DNA from: Gammaproteobacteria bacterium
GTDB lineage: Bacteria > Pseudomonadota > Gammaproteobacteria > SZUA-229
Reading direction: 5' to 3'
Assembly (NCBI GenBank): GCA_011321985.1
Contig: DROB01000163.1
Location: 1-9,073 of the forward strand
Length of the DNA stretch: 9,073 bases
Part shown: piece by piece, positions 1 to 7,080 of the stretch
Layout: each line of letters opens with the position of its first letter
Position numbering within the stretch: position 1 is the first letter of the stretch
Made by a program: the position numbers and the translations under genes
The notes under the pieces: model-generated
Told to the model about the DNA's origin: nothing
The model's database searches: none
What the model saw: only the letters and a program-made list of their open reading frames with translations

Positions 1-296
1 AAGCCGATATTAAGGTAACTCGGCTGAATAAGCACCCATCGAAGCACCCCTCGTAAACAATAGTGGTACCGTCATAATATTTTACACATCAACCCTCCTC
101 CTTTATTGCGAACTTCACTAACACACTGATATATATATTTTTTTATACTTATGGCTCGAAATTTGCTTTGCTATATATACAGGGAAGGACACCGATAAAA
201 GACACAAAATTGAAACATTTAAAGATGGACCTCATCCTTTTTTCAGGATATTTTAGAACCAGAGCATCGAAAAGAAACTCTAAACAGGTAATGTAA
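1..296. other. AT-rich intergenic region, no convincing gene
   Basis: No reading frame in this stretch looks like a protein gene. It holds a 12-bp imperfect direct repeat (30-41 and 42-53, 11 of 12 identical) and an AT tract around 129-180. On the minus strand there is a very good Shine-Dalgarno-like run, GGAGGAGG (95-102), followed by a five-codon ORF that overlaps a 21-codon ORF ending at 10. These may belong to a leftward leader or gene beyond the window edge. The region probably contains the promoter of ldtD, but I see no convincing -35/-10 pair. Confidence 0.4.
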
Positions 297-326
297 ATGC
301 GACGAAATGGCACGGTATTATCATGA
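297..326 (+). promoter_or_regulatory. Possible 9-codon leader ORF coupled to ldtD
   Basis: An ATG at 297 opens a nine-residue ORF (MRRNGTVLS) whose TGA stop (324-326) overlaps the ldtD ATG (323-325) in an ATGA arrangement. A weak Shine-Dalgarno-like CAGG lies about 9 bases upstream, whereas the ldtD start itself has no clear ribosome binding site. This layout would allow translational coupling. Such short overlaps also arise by chance, so this is an inference. Confidence 0.25.
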
Positions 327-1888
327 ACACTAACAGAGCTATCATTCTGGCTTTTGTTATAAACCTGATATACCTGTGCATATCAGGTCAGGCTGTGGCG
401 TACCAGCGCAGCAATCTACAACCACAGAACAGCTATGGTATCGATACCGTCTCACTTTCCCGACTGTACTATAAACCCTCCGATTATCTCTGGATCGATC
501 AACAACAGCTCAAGCTCGAAGCCTACGATGCACTGGAATTTATCGCTCATTCGGTGAACCATGGATTAAACGCCAACGATTACCACTACGATTTACTGCA
601 ACATCTCGACCCCATGCTCAGTGAATCGGAGGCCCACTTATTCGACCTCATGCTGACCGATGGTCTGCTCAAACTGATCAGTGATATATCCACAGGCAAA
701 CTGGATCCGACGATTGCTGACCCAAAATGGTCGATACCACGCATACAATTCGATGCCACGGCCTTTCTACAACAAGCTCTGTCAGAAAACCATTTCAAAG
801 ACAGCCTGGTTTCACTGATCCCCAACTCGGTCCAATACCGGCAGTTAAAAGCCGCGGCCGAACGCTATCAGAACTATGTAGACCAGGGTGGCTGGTCGGT
901 CATTACTGATATGCCTGAATTGCGCCTCGGGGACACCGACCCGGGTATTTCAGATGTCCGTCATCGCCTGGCTTTTGAAGATAAAATTCTCGACATAGGT
1001 GGGGCCGAACAAACCGACTATTTCGATACCAGACTGGAACAGGCGGTAAAACGGTTTCAACGGCATCATAGCTTGCAGGCGGATGGCGTTATCGGCCCGG
1101 CAACGATACGTGCGATGAATATCTCTGCCGCCGAACGCCTGCAGCAGATCGATATCAATCTGGAGCGGCTACGCTGGTTACCCGCTGACCTGGGCGAACG
1201 CTACATCATGGTTAACCTGGCAAACTATCGTCTGACCGCCATAGAAGATGATGAGGTCAAATTAGACATGCGTGTCATCGTCGGTAAAACGAAACGTTCT
1301 ACCCCCAGCTTCAGCAGTAAGATGACACACGTCGTACTCAACCCTCGCTGGTATATTCCCAATAAACTGGCACGGATAGACCTGCTCCCCAAGCAACAAC
1401 GTAATGCGAATTATTTCGACCGCTATAATATCAGGGTATTTAGCACTGAGAGCGGTAAAAAAACCGAAGTTGATCCAGATACCATCGACTGGCAGTCAGT
1501 GTCTCGGCAAGCGTTTCCCTATACACTGGTACAGGATCCAGGCAGAAAAAATGCCTTGGGCCGCCTGAAATTCATACTGCCGAACCCCTGGCGGATCTAT
1601 TTACATGACACACCTTCAAAAAGTCTGTTCAACCGGAGCAAGCGGATGTTCAGCTCCGGCTGTATCCGGGTAGAAGATCCCTTTGCACTGGCTGACTTCA
1701 GCCTGAGAGGAAATAATACTCATCAGCCGCTATTAGACAGTATCGAAGATGATAAGAGCTACAGCACAAAACTGGATCAGCCACTCTCGGTCTATGCCAT
1801 CTACCGTACTGTCTGGTCCAGCAATGGAGAAATCATATTCTCACCGGACAGCTATCATCGTGATCAGCGAATGGCCCAATATCTTTAG
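323..1888 (+). CDS. ldtD: Murein L,D-transpeptidase, LdtD/YcbB type
   Basis: Periplasmic enzyme expected to form 3-3 (mDAP-mDAP) cross-links between peptidoglycan stem peptides, a penicillin-insensitive alternative to the 4-3 links made by PBPs. Residues 1-26 form a Sec signal peptide ending AVA, followed by an N-terminal scaffold region (about 50-190). A peptidoglycan-binding PG_binding_1 domain spans about 206-267 (AVKRFQRHHSLQADGVIGPAT). A YkuD catalytic domain then carries H428 (YLHDTPS) and the nucleophile C447 in SSGCIRV. The C-terminal FSPDSYHRDQRM stretch is also typical of the family. At 521 residues it is shorter than E. coli YcbB (about 615) but all domains appear present. A mepK-like gene follows 128 bp downstream, as in enterobacteria. 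The start has no strong ribosome binding site but gives a clean signal peptide. Assignment to the YcbB family is firm; the exact physiological role is inferred. Confidence 0.93.
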   Translation: MNTNRAIILAFVINLIYLCISGQAVAYQRSNLQPQNSYGIDTVSLSRLYYKPSDYLWIDQQQLKLEAYDALEFIAHSVNHGLNANDYHYDLLQHLDPMLSESEAHLFDLMLTDGLLKLISDISTGKLDPTIADPKWSIPRIQFDATAFLQQALSENHFKDSLVSLIPNSVQYRQLKAAAERYQNYVDQGGWSVITDMPELRLGDTDPGISDVRHRLAFEDKILDIGGAEQTDYFDTRLEQAVKRFQRHHSLQADGVIGPATIRAMNISAAERLQQIDINLERLRWLPADLGERYIMVNLANYRLTAIEDDEVKLDMRVIVGKTKRSTPSFSSKMTHVVLNPRWYIPNKLARIDLLPKQQRNANYFDRYNIRVFSTESGKKTEVDPDTIDWQSVSRQAFPYTLVQDPGRKNALGRLKFILPNPWRIYLHDTPSKSLFNRSKRMFSSGCIRVEDPFALADFSLRGNNTHQPLLDSIEDDKSYSTKLDQPLSVYAIYRTVWSSNGEIIFSPDSYHRDQRMAQYL

Positions 1889-1968
1889 TCCATCCTGCTT
1901 TTATTACCTATTCCTGAATATCTCACCAAATATCCCGTAAATATCGCAGGTAAATCGATATTTTTGGC

Positions 1969-1974
1969 TATAAT
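1969..1974 (+). promoter_or_regulatory. Candidate -10 box upstream of mepK
   Basis: A perfect TATAAT lies 42 bases before the mepK start codon, in the 128-bp spacer after ldtD. No good -35 hexamer is found 16-18 bp upstream, so it would depend on an activator or be fortuitous. If real, mepK can be transcribed independently of ldtD. Confidence 0.35.
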
Positions 1975-2016
1975 CCTGCTGTAGTAAATTTATAGACAAA
2001 TATCAGAGAATACCCG

Positions 2017-2616
2017 ATGTTGTTCAATTTTGACCGCTCACGACGAAGTAGACACGATACATGCCCGGACCGCCGCCGTTTCCTGCAATTCGGTGCCGCA
2101 GCGACGACCACCTTATTGCTCCCAAAAGCCTTTGCCAGCGTGCGTTTACCCGAGGATATACCGACAGCTCCTGAGCGCAAGCTTTCACTGATAAATCTGC
2201 ATACTGGTGAGAGCCTGACCGCAACCTACTGGGCAGAGGGACAATATCAGAGCAGTGAGTTAGCCGCGATTGACTACCTCTTACGTGACCATCGTACCGG
2301 TGACATCCATACCATGGACAGCAACCTGCTGGAATTACTGAACAGGCTGCATGATAAGGTGGATACGAAAAAACCGTTCCAGGTCATATCTGGATTTCGC
2401 TCAGCCAAAACCAATGCTGCACTCAGAAAAAAAAGTGACGGAGTCGCCAAAAAGAGCTTGCACATGCAAGGCAAAGCCATCGATATCAGTCTGCCTGACT
2501 GCGGCTTATCTGACCTGAGAAAAGCGGCGCTGGCCTGTCGGGCGGGGGGCGTAGGCTATTATCCAAAATCCAACTTCGTACATATTGATACCGGGCGAGT
2601 CCGCCACTGGGGTTAA
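2017..2616 (+). CDS. mepK: Tat-exported murein endopeptidase, MepK/YcbK type (DUF882, M15-like)
   Basis: Zinc peptidase of the DUF882/peptidase M15A-like family. E. coli MepK cuts peptide cross-links in peptidoglycan, including the mDAP-mDAP links made by L,D-transpeptidases. Residues 1-40 form a twin-arginine signal (DRRRFLQ at 18-24, then a hydrophobic run ending AFA). The expected metal ligands are visible: H149 and D156 in LHMQGKAID, and H189 in FVHIDTGRVRHWG at the C-terminus. Length (199 residues) is close to that of E. coli YcbK. It follows the transpeptidase gene on the same strand, so a 3-3 cross-link maker and a likely cutter sit together. The third member of the enterobacterial cluster, ycbL, is absent; the next gene is convergent. 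The start at 2017 keeps the Tat motif intact, with a weak AGAGA upstream as ribosome binding site. Function is inferred from the family. Confidence 0.9.
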   Translation: MLFNFDRSRRSRHDTCPDRRRFLQFGAAATTTLLLPKAFASVRLPEDIPTAPERKLSLINLHTGESLTATYWAEGQYQSSELAAIDYLLRDHRTGDIHTMDSNLLELLNRLHDKVDTKKPFQVISGFRSAKTNAALRKKSDGVAKKSLHMQGKAIDISLPDCGLSDLRKAALACRAGGVGYYPKSNFVHIDTGRVRHWG

Positions 2617-2631
2617 ACCCGGTTGCCGCTA

Positions 2632-2868
2632 TCAGGCCCTAACATCAAGCAAGGTCCCGATTACCTCATCCAGTGTTTTGATCACCTGCATAGAAGCCTG
2701 AACCTGCAACTTGCTCATCTTCAGACCGACCAGCGATTCTGCCAATGAGGGCTGATTTTTAACCTGAACATCCACTGTACCCGCAATATCACTCGCGTGC
2801 TTCTGCATGCTCTGCATCCCGGCACGCACACCGGATAATGCACTGTTAAAACCGTTTGACGCGTACAT
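2632..2868 (-). CDS. Mini flagellar rod/hook-like protein (78 aa)
   Basis: A 78-residue protein whose N-terminal third (SALSGVRAGMQSMQKHASDI, residues 9-28) resembles the first helix of flagellar rod and hook proteins such as FlgB/C/E/F/G. Its C-terminal half (LVGLKMSKLQVQASMQVIKT followed by LDEVIGTLLDVRA) resembles their Flg_bbr_C helix. The large central domain of true axial proteins is absent, as is the usual NTxG segment after the first helix. It has no signal peptide or membrane segment. A GAAGG ribosome binding site lies 7 bases before the ATG. No other flagellar gene is in the window. It ends 15 bp from the convergent mepK stop. It may be a stand-alone minimal axial-like protein or a leftover fragment; the intact frame and good ribosome binding site favour a real gene. 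Its function is unknown to me. Confidence 0.72.
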   Translation of the reverse strand: MYASNGFNSALSGVRAGMQSMQKHASDIAGTVDVQVKNQPSLAESLVGLKMSKLQVQASMQVIKTLDEVIGTLLDVRA

Positions 2869-2921
2869 ACAGATACCTTCGAAAATAGCTTACCTGTAAG
2901 TTATCGGCATTGATGGAAGAT

Positions 2922-3116
2922 ACTTAAGGGTACCCCCATTAATTGATTACACCCTCTGCGTAGCCTGAAGCATGTAGCTGCAAAGCATGAGTCGCAGTAT
3001 AATGGTTATTCCATTTTTAAGGCTCATAACCCCGCAGATGCATGCTTCAGGCCACGCCTTTCTGGGCTGAGCTTAAAGCCAGAGGGTACGACCCATTAAT
3101 AGAGGTGCCCTTAAAT
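2922..3116. repeat. Long imperfect palindrome, MITE-like intergenic element
   Basis: The whole spacer between the TPR gene and the mini rod-like gene folds on itself. Outer ends match (TTAAGGG...ACC...ATTAAT from 2924, with its complement ending at 3114). A second matching block is ACCCTCTG at 2951-2958 with its complement at 3080-3087. The inner arms are a perfect 12-mer, GCCTGAAGCATG (2963-2974), with its complement at 3041-3052, extended by a further imperfect block. The right arm carries about 22 extra bases that form a small hairpin of their own (about 3061-3083). The central loop is about 25 bases. No ORF is present. The right end overlaps the stop codon of the TPR gene (TAA, 3111-3113). 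It has the shape of a non-autonomous palindromic repeat and may also end or stabilise transcripts. Confidence 0.75.
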
Positions 3117-4832
3117 CTTTTTATCAGACAACTCCGCTATTAGCTTCAAAACTTTCTCAATTGCTACTTCGTTGTTTTTATCCGAGTGATCAACCAGAGA
3201 AAGATACTTCTCATAGAGTGGAATAGATTCTTCCGGATTTATATCTCCGAGAGTGTCCGCATATTTTAACCAGGGATCAGGCTCGTCAGGATTTATCTCG
3301 GTCCAGCGTTTCATATAAGGCAACACCTGTTCTAGTGCCACATATTTATAGTAAGAGAGGACATAAAGTCTTTCTAAAGAATAAATATTTTTATTATCCA
3401 TATCGCTGGCCAGCATATAATATTTCACCGCCTGATCGTATGCTTTTATTGTTTCATACATCCAACCGACATTCTGATATTTCCATGAATAATCAAGACC
3501 GATCTCTACGGCCTTAGCTATATCCAGCTTTGCCTTATCCCCATCACTGACCATTGCATAAGCCATAGCACGTTTGTAAAAACAATTTGCATCACTCTTA
3601 AAATTATCCAGGCATAATGTCATGATCTCTACCGCCGCTTCATAGTCCTGTATTTCTTTATAAGCATAATAGACACTATCAAGCACTGTTCTCCTTAGCC
3701 CATATAAAAGGGCGCGATTATACAACGTGATCGCCGTATGATAATTTTTATCGACATACTGACTGTCAGCCATCGCCACAAGTTCTAACCCTTTCAATGC
3801 TACCAATAAAGGGTTGTATTTATAACTTGCTTCATATGACTTTGCAGCGCGCCTCATATGACGCAATGAGCCTCCCCATTTAGGTTGCAATTTATCTACG
3901 TAAAAATATGCCAGGTAGTAACTTTCTGGAAATTTTCCCCTGCCCTTTTTAAAAACATCTTCCGCTTCAGAGTCACTCCCGCTCGTACCTGTAATGTTCA
4001 CAAGAACAACGTAGGCCTGTAGAATATCCTCATTGATCTTCATCGAATCATTTATGTCTACAACAGCCATGTCATAATATTTTCTCAAGCCTGCAAACTG
4101 TTCTTCCGATGTCTTATTGGCAAAAGCAGTGCCTCTTACCTCTCCACCGAGATAGTAGAAAGTCGATGCACGTGCCAGCAATGCTATTTCAGGAACTTTA
4201 GATCCTTCCACCCATTCATTCAGGATAGCCAGATCATCCCCGGTCGTCCGAGAAAATTTTTCAAAATGAGAACCATACTCTTCAACCGTTAACAAACCGT
4301 TCTCAAAGGCTGTTTCAACTTTCATAAGAGCATCATCAAGCTTTCCGAAATTACGATCAGCGAGCAATTTTTTATAATCGAATTCCAGTTTTTTCTGGGA
4401 TTGATATGCAATAAAAGCCTCATCAACTTTTTTCTTACTCACATCAGAAGCTATCGTCTGTGACACGATCAGCGCAAGCACACAGACGAATATTGAAACT
4501 AGCTCAAACACCCCGGGGACATAGAAATATTTAACGATAGCAACCACCAATACTGTGATTACAATATACCGAAACGTCAGATGTAGATCATAACCACCAA
4601 TGAAAATCAGGCTATCAGTGACAATAAATTTAATCTGGTCTGCAATCTTCATAAAAAGAAAAATGAAGAGGCTAGCCGCATCAGGCACTAACAGCATATC
4701 GGTATCAGCAGAAGGCAGAGCGAAGTAATCGACAATAGACCAGTAGTTATAACTCATACCCATCAATACCGCGCTAGACAACAGAGCTGTAAATAGAATT
4801 AAGTACCGGACAAGTTTCTGTTCCCTGTTCAT
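3111..4832 (-). CDS. Membrane-anchored TPR protein, DUF4034-like
   Basis: A 573-residue protein in two parts. Residues 1-130 are hydrophobic, with three or four likely membrane segments (about 10-27, 52-70, 88-103 and 109-127). From about 130 to the end it is a soluble alpha-helical region. The first part of this (LLADRNFGKLDDAL onward, and YFYVDKLQPKWGG near 306-320) recalls DUF4034 proteins. The rest shows TPR-like helix pairs, for example DYEAAVEIMTLCLDNF, DKAKLDIAKAVEIGL, YDQAVKYYMLASDMD and PEESIPLYEKYLSL. No catalytic motif is seen, so a protein-binding scaffold role is the cautious reading. An AGGA ribosome binding site precedes the ATG by about 9 bases. The gene is visibly more AT-rich than the flanking genes (several 60-base lines near 30-40% GC), which may mean separate acquisition. 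It is separated from the GFA gene by 76 bp with a palindrome and a weak terminator, so it may have its own promoter. Confidence 0.8.
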   Translation of the reverse strand: MNREQKLVRYLILFTALLSSAVLMGMSYNYWSIVDYFALPSADTDMLLVPDAASLFIFLFMKIADQIKFIVTDSLIFIGGYDLHLTFRYIVITVLVVAIVKYFYVPGVFELVSIFVCVLALIVSQTIASDVSKKKVDEAFIAYQSQKKLEFDYKKLLADRNFGKLDDALMKVETAFENGLLTVEEYGSHFEKFSRTTGDDLAILNEWVEGSKVPEIALLARASTFYYLGGEVRGTAFANKTSEEQFAGLRKYYDMAVVDINDSMKINEDILQAYVVLVNITGTSGSDSEAEDVFKKGRGKFPESYYLAYFYVDKLQPKWGGSLRHMRRAAKSYEASYKYNPLLVALKGLELVAMADSQYVDKNYHTAITLYNRALLYGLRRTVLDSVYYAYKEIQDYEAAVEIMTLCLDNFKSDANCFYKRAMAYAMVSDGDKAKLDIAKAVEIGLDYSWKYQNVGWMYETIKAYDQAVKYYMLASDMDNKNIYSLERLYVLSYYKYVALEQVLPYMKRWTEINPDEPDPWLKYADTLGDINPEESIPLYEKYLSLVDHSDKNNEVAIEKVLKLIAELSDKKI

Positions 4833-4863
4833 AGCATATTTCCTGAAATTAATGACCAGATAA

Positions 4864-4880
4864 TTTGACGGTCAAACCGT
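4864..4880. promoter_or_regulatory. Overlapping palindromes upstream of the TPR gene, operator-like
   Basis: Two inverted repeats share bases here: TTTGAC-G-GTCAAA (4864-4876, perfect 6-bp arms) and ACGGT-CAA-ACCGT (4868-4880, perfect 5-bp arms). They lie about 32 bp upstream of the TPR start codon. On the minus strand they include TTGACC, which is 17 bp from a weak TTAATT and could be a -35 element. A regulator site over a promoter is plausible but not shown. Confidence 0.35.
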
Positions 4881-4884
4881 AAAC

Positions 4885-4898
4885 CGCTTTAAAAAGCG
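4885..4898 (-). terminator. Weak hairpin terminator candidate after the GFA gene
   Basis: Read on the minus strand just after the GFA stop codon, CGCTT-TTTA-AAGCG forms a five-pair stem, followed by GG and then TTT. The U tract is short, so termination would be inefficient at best. Confidence 0.3.
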
Positions 4899-4908
4899 CA
4901 CGATTGTC

Positions 4909-5340
4909 TCATTTGTCACTGGTGCTTTCCGGTGGGTACTCAGAAAACACCGGCAGATCATCTGAACAGGACCACTCGGCGCGAGAGTCCCAGAAGATAC
5001 GTCCCTGTGGTGAAATCGGGGGTAAGGAATCCAGAGAGCCGGCAGGGATTAAAACCGCATCCAGTTCGGGCACGACACGTGGCATGGGTGCACCGCATCG
5101 CTGGCAGAAACAGTTATAGAACCTTTCTGCTTCAGGCACTTTATAACGAGCCAGTAATGCCTCACCCTCGAGCCAGGTAATACTCGTCTGCGGGGTCATC
5201 AACAGATTACTCGCATGCCCGGTACCGGTTGCCTTGCGACAACGCTGGCAGTGGCAGTGATAGAAACGTTCGCTGTTTCCGCTTACTTCATACTGTACGG
5301 AACCGCACAGGCAACTGCCCGTAACTGTAGTTTGTGACAT
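4909..5340 (-). CDS. GFA/CENP-V family zinc protein
   Basis: A 143-residue protein of the GFA fold, named after glutathione-dependent formaldehyde-activating enzyme; most members have no proven activity. The zinc-site cysteines are all visible: CLCG at C10/C12, CHCQRC at C29/C31/C34, and CQRCG at C79/C82. The C-terminal DDLPVFSEYPP is also typical. The motif FYxCxCQRC occurs twice (residues 26-34 and 74-82), giving the protein an internal echo. No signal peptide, so cytoplasmic. AAAGGA lies just upstream of the ATG as ribosome binding site. The gene starts 51 bp after the GMC flavoprotein gene on the same strand and is probably co-transcribed with it, so it may handle a reactive product of that enzyme. 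That link is inference only; the family assignment is secure. Confidence 0.88.
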   Translation of the reverse strand: MSQTTVTGSCLCGSVQYEVSGNSERFYHCHCQRCRKATGTGHASNLLMTPQTSITWLEGEALLARYKVPEAERFYNCFCQRCGAPMPRVVPELDAVLIPAGSLDSLPPISPQGRIFWDSRAEWSCSDDLPVFSEYPPESTSDK

Positions 5341-5391
5341 GATTTTTCCTTTCAGGTTTGAATACAGGTTGCACTTGTCAGTAGTCTGTTA

Positions 5392-7080
5392 TTACAGCAC
5401 ATCCTTCATGTGCTCGGCAACACGAAATGCATTGGCATAGATCGTCCAGGTATAGGGCACGCTACCACCGGTGGGCATAAAACTGCCGTCGGTAACATAG
5501 AGATTTTCGACATCATGAGCACGACAGTTCGCATCCAGTACCGAGGTTTTCGGGTCATGCCCGAAACGGCAACCACCCGCGACCAGATTCTGAGGCGGTG
5601 ACCCGCTTACGTTTGAACGGATATTGCTTGCACCCATTTTTTTGAACACTTCGCTGACGTGTCCATTGATATAATTTCCTACTTTAAGATCATGTTCGTG
5701 ATAACCGATACGTACTTTTGCAACCGGGGAACCCCATCGGTCTTTCACCGATCTATCGAGGCTGACAGAGCAGTTATCCGTCGGTAACCAGTCACAGAAA
5801 ATTTCGTAGCGTAGAGTCTGACCATCTGTAAAAATAGATTTGAGGTTTTTCTGTAACGCTTTCCCCCACACCAGATCATCACCATCCCATTTCGCAGCCA
5901 TCGCCTTATTCATCGCATTGGGATGACGCAACAGAAAATCGACCGTACCGCCTTTCACCCTGCCGCCCATCGCCGCATCATCGATAAAATACCAGTCCTG
6001 CAAGCCACGGTTTACAAATGGTCCCCGTGTTTTCATGGCTGCTGCAGCCGCAACATCCATGTCTGCATAGTTAAAATCACCATTGCCTGAACCACCGGCA
6101 GAGAACAGTAAATTCTTGCCGACCTGCCCGCTGTTATTGGCCAGCCCCTGCGGATGTTTCGGGCCGGTCGAAGACAGCAAAAGACGGCTGGTCTCTATCG
6201 CCTGACAGGCGACGACAAACAACCTTGCTCTGATGCTTTTTTTATTCCCTTCTGCATCATAGTAATCGGCGGAGACCACTTTGCCAGTAGCATCACTGCT
6301 TAATTTATACACCTTACATAAGGGTTTTATCTCACAGTTTTTTGTCGCGACCGCCTGGTCCAGCAGGGCCGCTCTCGAACTGCCTTTTGCACCTGATGAG
6401 CACCCGTAACTTCCGCAGAATCCCGAGTACTCACAGCTTCTTCGCTGACCTTTATCACGTGACAATACGGCTCTCGGCGTCGGCAATGAATGCAGCCCCA
6501 TGCGCTGGCAGGTTTCATCGATCAGTCTGGAAACAGGATGTTCCCGTGTCGGGGGATAGGGGAAATCTTTACTCGAACGTGGTTCGGCGAAAGGGTGGTC
6601 TATGAAATGACCCGAGATGCCAACCGCTTTTTCGACCCGCGTGTAATACGGTTCCATATCATCATAACTGATCGGCCAGTCAGCGATATTGGCACCTTCG
6701 ATCTGGCCAAACTCAGTACGCAGGCGAAAATCTTCAGGTTTCAAGCGATAAAAAAAACCGCTCATAAAATTTGATGAACCACCGACACAGTTACCGTTCC
6801 AGAAATCCCAGCCAGATTCCGAGGTGGCTTCTGCTACCCAGTCACCGTTGCTATCCGTGTCTTCGATAACATGCTGTTCTTCAGAAAGTTTGGGTGTATA
6901 TACACTGCGCCGGCAACAGGCCAGTTCATCCTTATAAAAATCTTTCTCAGTAAACCAGGGGCCTTTTTCCAGTACCACGACAGAGTGACCGGCCCTTGCC
7001 AGTGTCAATGCGACCGGACCACCACCAGCACCACTACCGATGATGCATACATCACAGCTTTCCTCGATCGGTTCACTCAT
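5392..7080 (-). CDS. GMC-family flavoprotein dehydrogenase (gluconate 2-dehydrogenase large-subunit type)
   Basis: A 562-residue FAD enzyme of the glucose-methanol-choline family, close in layout to the flavoprotein subunit of membrane sugar/alcohol dehydrogenases. The N-terminus has the FAD site GSGAGGG (15-21) with E38 ending the second strand (VVVLEKG). NCVGGSSNF is a second FAD-contact region. A C-x5-C-x4-C group (C216, C222, C227) matches the place where FAD-dependent glucose dehydrogenase binds a 3Fe-4S cluster. The C-terminal GMC_oxred_C domain ends with NLYVTDGSFMPTGG and TIYANAFRVAEHM. Oddly, the usual catalytic His (HxxGG/GT) is Leu499 and the usual Asn (VNPTLT) is Pro542, by motif alignment. 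It has no signal peptide; export folded with the Tat-bearing subunit is likely, because the genes overlap (ATGA at 7077-7080). Substrate is unknown. Confidence 0.9.
   Translation of the reverse strand: MSEPIEESCDVCIIGSGAGGGPVALTLARAGHSVVVLEKGPWFTEKDFYKDELACCRRSVYTPKLSEEQHVIEDTDSNGDWVAEATSESGWDFWNGNCVGGSSNFMSGFFYRLKPEDFRLRTEFGQIEGANIADWPISYDDMEPYYTRVEKAVGISGHFIDHPFAEPRSSKDFPYPPTREHPVSRLIDETCQRMGLHSLPTPRAVLSRDKGQRRSCEYSGFCGSYGCSSGAKGSSRAALLDQAVATKNCEIKPLCKVYKLSSDATGKVVSADYYDAEGNKKSIRARLFVVACQAIETSRLLLSSTGPKHPQGLANNSGQVGKNLLFSAGGSGNGDFNYADMDVAAAAAMKTRGPFVNRGLQDWYFIDDAAMGGRVKGGTVDFLLRHPNAMNKAMAAKWDGDDLVWGKALQKNLKSIFTDGQTLRYEIFCDWLPTDNCSVSLDRSVKDRWGSPVAKVRIGYHEHDLKVGNYINGHVSEVFKKMGASNIRSNVSGSPPQNLVAGGCRFGHDPKTSVLDANCRAHDVENLYVTDGSFMPTGGSVPYTWTIYANAFRVAEHMKDVL

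Noticed and set aside
2606..2616. GGGTTAAACCC palindrome at the mepK stop, as a terminator
   Set aside because: The usable stem is only three pairs once a loop is allowed, and no T tract follows.
6490..6774. 94-residue plus-strand ORF within the GMC gene
   Set aside because: Shadow frame opposite a clearly conserved flavoprotein.
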